Origin: Bacteroidia bacterium
Lineage (GTDB): Bacteria; Bacteroidota; Bacteroidia; Chitinophagales; Chitinophagaceae
Length of the DNA stretch: 64,000 bases
Direction of reading: 5' to 3'
Assembly: GCA_030429205.1 (NCBI GenBank)
Contig: JAUICZ010000001.1
Location: forward strand, 310,001-374,000
In this document: positions 56,988-64,000 of the stretch, in pieces
Layout: each line of letters opens with the position of its first letter
How positions within the stretch are numbered: the first letter of the stretch is position 1
The notes under the pieces: model-generated
The model's database searches: none
What the model was told of the DNA's origin: nothing
Seen by the model: the letters and a program-made list of their open reading frames with translations, nothing else
Position numbers and translations under genes: made by a program

Positions 56988-58106
56988 TTAATCTTTAAGC
57001 GGTGGTTGGTTATTGTGTTGATCTATACTTAAAAGAGCTTTTACGATGCGCTGTGCCGTTTTGCCATCCCAAAGGTCAGGTATTCCTCCCGGCTTCCACT
57101 CTCCTTTCAGTACTCGTTCCAGTGCCAGCTCCAGTTTTTCAAGATCATTACCAATTATCTCGTTCGTGCCAATAGTAACCGTTTCCGGACGTTCTGTACT
57201 ATCCCTTAAGGTTATGCAAGGCACTCCCATTACTGTTGTTTCTTCTTGTATACCTCCTGAGTCTGTAACAACTGCCATACAATCTCTAACCAGATAATTA
57301 AAGCTTAAGTAGTTCATGGGGTCAGTAACAAACAATCGTGGGTGCGAGTAATTCATACCGTCAATTACCTTTTTAGTACGCGGGTGTGCCGGTAAAATAA
57401 CAGTATGACCGTATGTGTTTTTCAGTACTGCCTCAAGCGTATTTTTTAGTTTATTGGCATTATCTACATTACTAGGCCTGTGCAATGTCAACACTATCGA
57501 CTTTGTTATATCAATACCCTCTTCCTCGATAAATAGGGGTGCTACAAACTTGTCTTTATTTTGCAACAAGCTATCTATCATAATATTACCTACATAATGT
57601 ACCCTGGATGCGCTCACTCCTGAACGCATCAGATTTTCATTAGCGGTTTCTGTAGGCGTAAAAAAATAATCTGCAATTGAGTCTGTAACTATACGATTTA
57701 CCTCTTCAGGCATATGTATATCAAAAGAACGTATTCCTGCTTCTATATGTGCTACCTCTGTATGTAGTTTCTTAGCGACAATGCTGCAAGCCATGGTAGA
57801 ATTCACATCTCCTACAACTATTACCAGGTCACTCGGGTATTCAATCAGCTCTTTTTCAAAACCAATCATAATATTGGCCGTTTGCTCAGCATGTGTGCCA
57901 GAACCAGACTCAAGATTTACATCCGGCAACGGAATACCCAACTCGTCAAAAAACACCCTACTTAAATTATCATCATAGTGTTGCCCTGTATGTACTAACC
58001 TATAGCTGATGCCAACACCCTGTTGTATCACCTGTCCTATTTCTTTAATTAGCGGTGCTATCTTCAAGAAATTAGGTCTTGCTCCTGCTACTATAGTTAA
58101 CTTCAT
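56988..58106 (-). CDS. wecB: UDP-N-acetylglucosamine 2-epimerase (non-hydrolysing)
   Basis: Interconverts UDP-GlcNAc and UDP-ManNAc, or a related epimer, in the cytoplasm. The 372-residue product has GARPNFLKIAPLIKEI, HTGQHYDDNLSRVFF, AHIEAGIRSFDIHMPEEVNR, TLHRPSNVDN and VTDSGGIQEETTVMGVPCIT. The last holds the His/Glu environment of the active site. The length and motifs match WecB/MnaA. The next sequence steps in ManNAc or 2,3-diamino sugar pathways are encoded around it. It is immediately downstream (no gap) of the glycosyltransferase gene. Confidence 0.94.
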   Translation of the reverse strand: MKLTIVAGARPNFLKIAPLIKEIGQVIQQGVGISYRLVHTGQHYDDNLSRVFFDELGIPLPDVNLESGSGTHAEQTANIMIGFEKELIEYPSDLVIVVGDVNSTMACSIVAKKLHTEVAHIEAGIRSFDIHMPEEVNRIVTDSIADYFFTPTETANENLMRSGVSASRVHYVGNIMIDSLLQNKDKFVAPLFIEEEGIDITKSIVLTLHRPSNVDNANKLKNTLEAVLKNTYGHTVILPAHPRTKKVIDGMNYSHPRLFVTDPMNYLSFNYLVRDCMAVVTDSGGIQEETTVMGVPCITLRDSTERPETVTIGTNEIIGNDLEKLELALERVLKGEWKPGGIPDLWDGKTAQRIVKALLSIDQHNNQPPLKD

Positions 58107-59306
58107 TTATTCTTCTCTTGTCAAAAACTTGTCGAGCGTATCTATTTGAATAGCTCTGTTGAATACCTCATCAGCCGCCTTGATACAATGTGTGCGAATC
58201 TCATTCAAGCTCTGTGCATCCATTTCTGATACTTTCAATATTGTATCCTGTATCTGCTGATGATCTGACGGCACACATACCCACCCTGTATTGTGCTCCT
58301 TTATAATTCGTTCTCCTTCACCCCCACCTGAAAATATGATTGGTAAGCCGGCAGCCATCGCTTCATATATCTTAGAAGGCACTGCTCCGTATATAGGTGT
58401 CACCAAAGGTATCAATGTTACATCGTACTGCGCAATTATTCTCGGTATCTCAGCCCTGCCAACAGCAGAGTGCAAATATATATTACAGTCAGGGTTTTGT
58501 GTTAAGTATTCTAATAACTCCTGTTTTTGAGACCCATCACCATATATATGCAACTCAGCATTCGCCGATGCAAAACTCACATGCTTACATAAATCTGCTA
58601 CTCCTTGCGCTATACCCAACAAGCCTGCATATACAATTTTCAGCTTCCCCTCTCTTTCCTTATTAGTAATTCTGTTACCCTCAAAACGCTCCGTATCAAC
58701 TCCATTTCTAAAAAGAAGCGTCTTTTTACTACCAGCTTCATTGAGCCTGTCTGTAATTTCAAAAGACTGCCCCATACAAGCATAAGACTGCTTATATAAA
58801 TACCTTTCCAGCTTCTCGAGTTGCTTATACATATACCCTTCAGAAATAGCCCCTAGCCTTAATGCAGACAAAGGCCAGATGTCAGACACATTCAGTATAT
58901 GTTTTGCTCCTGATCGTTTGGCTAACCATAGTCCCGTCAAACCTACTGTTAACGGCGGCGACTCTGTGATAACATAGTCAGGGTTAAACTTTCTCACTGC
59001 TCTGGTTGAGAATAAAGCAGTGAAACTAAAAGACAACATACTGATGATGCGTGGTATCGCCTTTTTAGAATGCGATGCATAAAGTGTATATCGCTTTAGC
59101 TCTATGCCATTTATCTCGTCCTTCATGCTCCACTTCCCTCTATAACCTTCAAAAACTTTTCCTTTTGGATAGTTCGGCATAGCAGTTATCACTAATACTT
59201 GCCAGCCTCTTTTCTGAAGAGCTAATAGAGTCTCGTACAAACGCGATTGTGGCGCACCCATTTCAGGGGGAAAGTATTTCGTCAGTAATACCAGTCTTTT
59301 ATTCAC
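58107..59306 (-). CDS. Glycosyltransferase family 4 (WbuB-like)
   Basis: 399-residue GT-B glycosyltransferase. The N-terminal LTKYFPPEMGAPQSRLYETL and ITAMPNYPKGKVFEGYRGKW are typical of the WbuB/fucosaminyl transferase group. TESPPLTVGLTGLWLAKRSG follows, then the donor-binding half with KIVYAGLLGIAQGVADLCKH and VPSKIYEAMAAGLPIIFSGG (the E-x7-E-like region). It most likely adds the second sugar onto the lipid-linked first sugar. It starts inside the end of the CapK-like gene (8-bp overlap) and runs straight into wecB. Confidence 0.9.
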   Translation of the reverse strand: MNKRLVLLTKYFPPEMGAPQSRLYETLLALQKRGWQVLVITAMPNYPKGKVFEGYRGKWSMKDEINGIELKRYTLYASHSKKAIPRIISMLSFSFTALFSTRAVRKFNPDYVITESPPLTVGLTGLWLAKRSGAKHILNVSDIWPLSALRLGAISEGYMYKQLEKLERYLYKQSYACMGQSFEITDRLNEAGSKKTLLFRNGVDTERFEGNRITNKEREGKLKIVYAGLLGIAQGVADLCKHVSFASANAELHIYGDGSQKQELLEYLTQNPDCNIYLHSAVGRAEIPRIIAQYDVTLIPLVTPIYGAVPSKIYEAMAAGLPIIFSGGGEGERIIKEHNTGWVCVPSDHQQIQDTILKVSEMDAQSLNEIRTHCIKAADEVFNRAIQIDTLDKFLTREE

Positions 59307-60576
59307 TAATCTCTGAATAGAAATGTTTCAGTTTGCCCGACTCGGGACGTTGAATATGTTTTACCTGATGAACGACGACTTCAACATCTGCCGACAGGTA
59401 ATCACGAGTTTTGTTTTTCAGTAACTCTTGCTCAGCATCACTTAAACTTCTGGCAGCCACTACATCAAATTCAAATTTATTGATCGCAGTCTGCCTGATG
59501 ATAAACTCTTTCAGTACATCTGTTTGTTCCAGCACGCTACGTGCTACATAATAGAAGCTCAACCCTGCGGCCTTTCTTCCATTTGGCAGAAGCACTGTAT
59601 CGTTTGTCCTGCCGGTTAATTCTTTTACATAACGATATCCGTTTTCATCTCTATCTGTTATCGTACCCATATCACCAGTAGCATAACGGATCATTGGCAT
59701 TGCCGTATTAAAAAGTGATGTTACAACAATCTGCCCGTCTACCACTTCTGTATATAGTGTATCATCATTCAGCAACCAGCCATTATCAGTATCAAAAGCC
59801 ACAATACAAGCTTCAGACAACCCATATTCCCTGACAATAGGGACTCCAAAACCTTGTTCCATTACTTTTTTATCCTCTACGCTACAGGTTTCAGAAGTAC
59901 AAATGCACAGTTTTAACGAGGAGCAAACATCTTTCAGTACAACATTCCGTGCAATTAAATAACGAGCAAACATCACTAATGCACTGGTATACCCATACAG
60001 GTATTCAAATCGCTTACGCTCAAATCGTTCAAGGTATCTTTGAAGCACTTCGTCTGACAGGTCGAATACATTGAATCTTTCCCTGTTCATCAACTTGTCT
60101 TTCAACAGCTCTTTCTTGTTAGCTGCAAACTCTTTAGGCATTCCGTAAAACCTCGCTTGCTTAGACTGTAAATCGACACCCCATTGTTGATAGCATCTCT
60201 CAACATAAGCCCATGTCATAGCATGAGTAAGCTTGTCTTTAGCAAATGAAAAAGGTGTTCCTGTAGAGCCTGAAGTACTTCCTTTATAGCATTTTTTCAG
60301 ATCAATATTTTTGGGCACTAATTCTGAAAGAGGCTTTTGTAAATCTGCTTTTGTAATGATGGGAATATCTTCCCAACGCTCCGGCATAGCTCCACCTATA
60401 AAATCTCTGTAAAAACCATTCCATTTGTAATGATAGAGCAACATATTCCATTGCTTATTTTCCTGCCAGGCATCTCTCCCATCAGCACTTCTCGATTGAA
60501 ACTTTTTCAGCAACCCTTTCGCCTCACCAATCGGATAGCCTTTTACTGATAAAATTTTTTCAAAAAAATTAGCCAT
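59299..60576 (-). CDS. PaaK/CapK-like AMP-forming ligase in a polysaccharide locus
   Basis: 425-residue adenylate-forming enzyme of the phenylacetate-CoA-ligase family. Core motifs: YKGSTSGSTGTPFSF (the P-loop-like A3 motif), REYGLSEACIVAF, YATGDMGTITDRD and ELTGRTNDTVLLPNGRKAAG. These bind ATP and acyl-adenylate. Members in capsule loci (CapK) are believed to help attach an acyl or amino-acid substituent to the glycan, but no carrier protein is encoded nearby. It overlaps the GT4 genes on both sides by 8 bp, so it is fixed in this operon. Its acyl substrate is unknown. Confidence 0.88.
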   Translation of the reverse strand: MANFFEKILSVKGYPIGEAKGLLKKFQSRSADGRDAWQENKQWNMLLYHYKWNGFYRDFIGGAMPERWEDIPIITKADLQKPLSELVPKNIDLKKCYKGSTSGSTGTPFSFAKDKLTHAMTWAYVERCYQQWGVDLQSKQARFYGMPKEFAANKKELLKDKLMNRERFNVFDLSDEVLQRYLERFERKRFEYLYGYTSALVMFARYLIARNVVLKDVCSSLKLCICTSETCSVEDKKVMEQGFGVPIVREYGLSEACIVAFDTDNGWLLNDDTLYTEVVDGQIVVTSLFNTAMPMIRYATGDMGTITDRDENGYRYVKELTGRTNDTVLLPNGRKAAGLSFYYVARSVLEQTDVLKEFIIRQTAINKFEFDVVAARSLSDAEQELLKNKTRDYLSADVEVVVHQVKHIQRPESGKLKHFYSEISE

Positions 60577-61597
60577 TAAGCGACAAGAACAATTTATTCC
60601 ATTTTTGTTTTACCACTTGCCAATCATACTGCTCAACAAAGTGGCGTGCGTTACTACTTATCTCTTTTGCTTTATCAATATCCTTTAGCAATGAAACAAT
60701 TACTCTACTCATTCCTTCAACATCATTCTTCTCAACCAACAAACCATTCTCACCATCTTGTATCAGGTAAGGCAAGCCACCCACATTTGTTGAAACAACA
60801 GGCAAACCTAAAGCCATAGCTTCCAATACGCTAATCGGGACATTATCATAGTTGGTCGTATTGATGAATATATCTGCTTCTTCTGATAACCTTATCCATT
60901 CTGCCTTAGATAGCTTATCTGTAAACGCTACATTCAAATTTTTTTGTTGGGCTGTTTCGATACACTGTATCATACTCCCGTCTTTATCCGGGCCAACCAT
61001 TGTTAATCTTGCATCCGGATATTGTTTGTTTAACTCCTCCAATACTTTTATCGCCATCAGCGGATTATATATCTCATCAAACGAGCGTACCCATAACAGC
61101 TTAGGGAACAATTCTTCTCGAACCTTAAACGGGTAATGTTTTAGAATAACATTGTTCTCAATAAGTAAAGTATCATAACCCGCTGCCTCTACATGCTTTT
61201 TTAAGTACGCCGATAAAACTAAATTAGCATAACTGTCGCCCAATAACATTCGGCACATGTTTTCAGACTGTTTAAGCCTTTCCGGCATATTACCTCCACG
61301 CAGTATAGGTATATATTTAACCCTAACTCGTTTACACATCCAAGCACTCAACCATGCAAAGTAAAATGCGGTAGTGCTGTACGTATCTATCAACACCACA
61401 TCTGCTGTTTTCCTGTACTTAATAATTACAGACAACATATTCAGTAAGCGCAACACCTTATTCCTTCGTTCGCCTCCATACACTACATCATACCCCTCTT
61501 GTGCCAACAAGGGGCCCAAGGTGTCGATACCTGTTGGCGTATTACCAAACGCTGCCAACTTATTACCTATATATAGTATTTTAAGCTTGTTGCCCAC
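60569..61597 (-). CDS. Glycosyltransferase family 4
   Basis: 342-residue GT-B glycosyltransferase. The acceptor half begins KILYIGNKLAAFGNTPTGID, and the donor half has RLTMVGPDKDGSMIQCIETA and DIFINTTNYDNVPISVLEAM. ALGLPVVSTNVGGLPYLIQD completes the conserved nucleotide-sugar site. Its start lies 17 bp inside the end of the O-antigen ligase/polymerase gene, so translation is coupled. The sugar is unknown. This gene and the two other GT4 genes give at least three transferases after the initiating PglC-like enzyme, which would fit a tetrasaccharide or larger repeat. Confidence 0.9.
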   Translation of the reverse strand: MGNKLKILYIGNKLAAFGNTPTGIDTLGPLLAQEGYDVVYGGERRNKVLRLLNMLSVIIKYRKTADVVLIDTYSTTAFYFAWLSAWMCKRVRVKYIPILRGGNMPERLKQSENMCRMLLGDSYANLVLSAYLKKHVEAAGYDTLLIENNVILKHYPFKVREELFPKLLWVRSFDEIYNPLMAIKVLEELNKQYPDARLTMVGPDKDGSMIQCIETAQQKNLNVAFTDKLSKAEWIRLSEEADIFINTTNYDNVPISVLEAMALGLPVVSTNVGGLPYLIQDGENGLLVEKNDVEGMSRVIVSLLKDIDKAKEISSNARHFVEQYDWQVVKQKWNKLFLSLNG

Positions 61598-62954
61598 GTT
61601 TCTTTTTTGCTATTACAAATACAGGGATGGATGCCAATGCATAACAAACAGCCATTGTATTAGTTCTGGTAGCTGAATGAGAGCTGGTGAGGATGGCCAT
61701 ACAAAACAAAGCACCATTCACTCCCATCCACAACCTATATCGTTGTTTGGATAACCAATACAAAGGGAATAGTATTAATACCAACGCAGCCAACGCACCA
61801 CCAATACCGTGCTCACTTAATAACCTTGTCACTTCGGTATGTGCAGCGGAATCTGCTGGCGCACCGTATAGCGAACGCAAATCTTTAGCACCACCCGGCC
61901 CTACACCAAATAATGGGTATTGTTTAAAGATGATCCAGTCTGCCTGAATTAAAGAGCTTCTACCAGATGTTACTTTGTTCCATGTTTTCTCTTGCCTGCC
62001 AGTAGCAGTGGCAACAGTTTCTCCCCGATACCTCTGCGTCAACATATGATTTGTTAGGTCATCTACTTTTTGAAAAACCAGTAACCCCACCACCAAGAAC
62101 GCTATCATAATAGCAGAGTAGCGAATAAATGTTTTTCTGTTGGCTGTCATAGCGAAACCTACTACAACCAATACACATGCTATGGCGGCAAATACACCAC
62201 CTCTGGAGAAAGTAAGGAAGCTCCTGAAAAACAAATACCCTATTAACAGATAGCTGATCCATTTTATAGATACAACAGGCCTCTTTAAAAACAATAGCAA
62301 CATAGTAAATAGTATACCCAACCCCAAAACAGTAGCAACTTGGTTGGTACCACCTGCGGCCGTTTTAAAGTTCGCCCCCAATGTAAAATTCACCCCCGCT
62401 AACGACGGGCTTTTGTAGATCATATAAGCCACTACAAACACAATAGGCATTACTCCATATTGAATTGTCTTTGCAAATCGTTCAACATCCCAACGTTCTC
62501 TGGCAACTAACATCAGCAGTGCTCCCAACTCTAATAACGATAATATATTGAATACCCATTGTTCCCTGTCAAAACTAGCAACGTTCACTATCAGGCTGGG
62601 GATAATCAAAATGAGTAACAACTCACCAACTTTAAATAACGGTTTTTGCCGACCATTTTTTTGTTGGTATATAAATAACCCTACAATAGCCAGCAGTAAA
62701 TAATACTTACCTATCTCATCTACCATTACCGCACCCCGCACCATCCTCGACCACACCTCTAGCATTGGCGATGCCGCAATACAATACCATATCCAATCTT
62801 GCCTGCCTTTTATCATTGCCGCCAGCGTAGCCAGAAATACACCTCCCCAAACAGTAGTTACCACCCACGGCATATAACATGCCGCCACACCGGTTACAAT
62901 AAGTGCAACAGCCTGTATAATAGTTACTCCTTTATATTTAAACCGGGGCATCAA
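61581..62954 (-). CDS. O-antigen ligase/polymerase family membrane protein (Wzy/WaaL type)
   Basis: 457-residue inner-membrane protein with about eleven helices, for example VTIIQAVALIVTGVAACYMP and VNGALFCMAILTSSH. A large periplasmic loop between the last helices contains YPLFGVGPGGAKDLRSLYGA, the PLFGxGPG signature of O-antigen ligase/polymerase proteins, followed by HTEVTRLLSEHGIGGALAAL (His and Glu). Wzy and WaaL cannot be told apart by these motifs. It is overlapped by the GT4 genes on either side (17 bp each). Confidence 0.9.
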   Translation of the reverse strand: MMPRFKYKGVTIIQAVALIVTGVAACYMPWVVTTVWGGVFLATLAAMIKGRQDWIWYCIAASPMLEVWSRMVRGAVMVDEIGKYYLLLAIVGLFIYQQKNGRQKPLFKVGELLLILIIPSLIVNVASFDREQWVFNILSLLELGALLMLVARERWDVERFAKTIQYGVMPIVFVVAYMIYKSPSLAGVNFTLGANFKTAAGGTNQVATVLGLGILFTMLLLFLKRPVVSIKWISYLLIGYLFFRSFLTFSRGGVFAAIACVLVVVGFAMTANRKTFIRYSAIMIAFLVVGLLVFQKVDDLTNHMLTQRYRGETVATATGRQEKTWNKVTSGRSSLIQADWIIFKQYPLFGVGPGGAKDLRSLYGAPADSAAHTEVTRLLSEHGIGGALAALVLILFPLYWLSKQRYRLWMGVNGALFCMAILTSSHSATRTNTMAVCYALASIPVFVIAKKKRGQQA

Positions 62955-64000
62955 TTTCGTATATCTGTGCCATGCGGCTTTTAAATCGTTTGTATGTAAA
63001 TAAACGACTCATCTTAACAGCCTCTGTACTTACATGTTTAAGATCTGTGCACGCTGCTACTCTGTTTAGTGTTTTCAAAATATTTTCAGGACTATTACTA
63101 TCCATCAAAAAACCGTTCTTGCCGTCTTTTACTTTTTTAGTAATTGCAGATAATGATGTCGTCACAGGGATGCATCCAAATGCAGATGCTTCTGCCACAA
63201 CTTTAGGGAAGCTCTCAGAGCTACTAGGCAATATCAATACATGAGCGTCTTTGTACTGCTTATTCAATTCAGTTCTGCTCATATATCCTAAAACCTTGAC
63301 CTTTACTCTGTTAACATTTTCAGCTTGCTTTACCACTTCATTATGCAATCTCCCTCCGCCTGCAATAGTCAGGCTTTCAATCTTGCTACTTAGCTCATTG
63401 CTACTTAATGCTTGTAACAATTCCAGAATCCCTTTTGTGGGTATTAGATTGCCTACAAATAACAGTTTCAGGCTTTGAGAAAAAATTTTCTCTTCAGTAG
63501 CTTCGTTCATGGCTGTCAGTTCGTTCTCGTACATACATGGGTTTTCCATGTCGTGCACATTGGCAGACTCTTCCTCATTCTTACCACTAATGACTACTTT
63601 AATATTAGGCTTGCGAACTCTTTTGAGTAAACTACGCTGCACCCTGTATGTAAATGGAATATTTCTGTCCGTCCATTCACCGGCATACTTGTGTGCGTAT
63701 ACCCGTTTATTATCCAGCAAGGACAACACAATCATCACCCATGCCGGATGCGATGGAGCTCGAGTATGTACATGTGTAGCCTGTCTTAAATATTTGAGTA
63801 TGCGTAGCAAGATGACGGGGTAAGCGAACAACACGTAGAGTACATTCACCCAACCACTACGACTAACACATGGCAACATTTCTGCCTTTATCTTATCATT
63901 GTCAATAGTGGTCATAGACCGCTTATTGGTGAGCGATCTGGCACCTAACCATATGATCTCATCAAACATATCCGATATAACATTCAACTCGCGCAATACC
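62938..64000 (-). CDS. Glycosyltransferase family 4, N-terminus cut by window edge
   Basis: At least 353 residues; the frame is open to the right edge, so the start lies outside. The visible part has the acceptor half (YPVILLRILKYLRQATHVHT, RAPSHPAWVMIVLSLLDNKR) and the donor half with LLFVGNLIPTKGILELLQAL. HVLILPSSSESFPKVVAEAS and AFGCIPVTTSLSAITKKVKD form the nucleotide-sugar site. The in-frame TTG at 63996 is not a convincing start. It overlaps the O-antigen polymerase gene by 17 bp and is the first operon gene visible here; the operon promoter must be further right. Confidence 0.88.
   Translation of the reverse strand, partial: VLRELNVISDMFDEIIWLGARSLTNKRSMTTIDNDKIKAEMLPCVSRSGWVNVLYVLFAYPVILLRILKYLRQATHVHTRAPSHPAWVMIVLSLLDNKRVYAHKYAGEWTDRNIPFTYRVQRSLLKRVRKPNIKVVISGKNEEESANVHDMENPCMYENELTAMNEATEEKIFSQSLKLLFVGNLIPTKGILELLQALSSNELSSKIESLTIAGGGRLHNEVVKQAENVNRVKVKVLGYMSRTELNKQYKDAHVLILPSSSESFPKVVAEASAFGCIPVTTSLSAITKKVKDGKNGFLMDSNSPENILKTLNRVAACTDLKHVSTEAVKMSRLFTYKRFKSRMAQIYEIDAPV

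Noticed and set aside
1-64000. Search for tRNA/rRNA genes, CRISPR repeats, transposases, integrases and phage genes
   Set aside because: None found by eye. Intergenic regions are short (under 300 bases) and contain no clover-leaf or direct-repeat array. A tRNA/CRISPR program would be decisive.

Overview
The window reads as chromosomal DNA of a member of the phylum Bacteroidota, most likely a Chitinophagaceae-like (Sphingobacteriia/Chitinophagia) gliding bacterium. Sequence evidence: a gldH lipoprotein gene, a protein with a type IX secretion (T9SS) C-terminal sorting domain, two TonB-dependent receptors with carboxypeptidase-regulatory-like N-termini, Bat (aerotolerance) proteins, several Bacteroidota-restricted families (DUF4783, DUF4199, DUF4382), and the phylum-specific -7 promoter box TAnnTTTG in front of many genes. 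The DNA is AT-rich, densely coding and has no gene-free stretch over 300 bases. I saw no tRNA, rRNA, CRISPR array, insertion sequence or prophage.

Layout. 0-10.9 kb: adenylate kinase (cut by the left edge), an RluE-type pseudouridine synthase, batB-batC, PcrA helicase, a MuiA/DUF4139 protein, a DUF4783 protein, phosphoglycerate mutase GpmI and an EnvC-like degenerate LytM protein. 11-18 kb: yicC-gldH-histidine kinase, RNase HII, a lipoprotein, then a DUF58-BatD-like-BatA operon. 17.9-23.3 kb: a five-gene minus-strand operon (BatA-N membrane protein, dihydroorotase-like protein lacking catalytic residues, two DUF4199 proteins, a family 2 glycosyltransferase). 23.4-37.2 kb: accessory and surface genes (orphan nucleotidyltransferase, two TonB receptors, DUF4382 lipoprotein, membrane GT-C/TPR protein, ECF sigma/anti-sigma-like/outer-membrane module, T9SS cargo). 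37.3-47.9 kb: housekeeping (dgt-queA, nadC-lipid kinase-pentapeptide protein, carbonic anhydrase, FAH hydrolase, TerB-like, pirin, amidohydrolase-rluB). 48-51.2 kb: a second ECF sigma/anti-sigma-like/outer-membrane module, then an Hpt-DUF2752-CCC-motif operon. 51.5-64 kb: a surface polysaccharide locus with a forward 4,6-dehydratase facing a tightly packed minus-strand operon of at least ten genes that continues past the right edge.

Main points of interest: (1) TAnnTTTG boxes sit so close to many start codons that transcripts should be leaderless or nearly so, which also moves several starts; (2) an ungapped 50-bp element, about 40/50 identical, precedes both the first ECF sigma gene and the T9SS cargo gene, and the second ECF gene has a matching G-n-AAC / 16-nt spacer / -10 layout, suggesting sigma autoregulation; (3) two look-alike three-gene ECF modules; (4) a pseudo-dihydroorotase in an operon with a BatA-type membrane protein; (5) Bat genes split over three loci without an adjacent moxR; (6) terminators whose loops hold the stop codon of the opposing gene.
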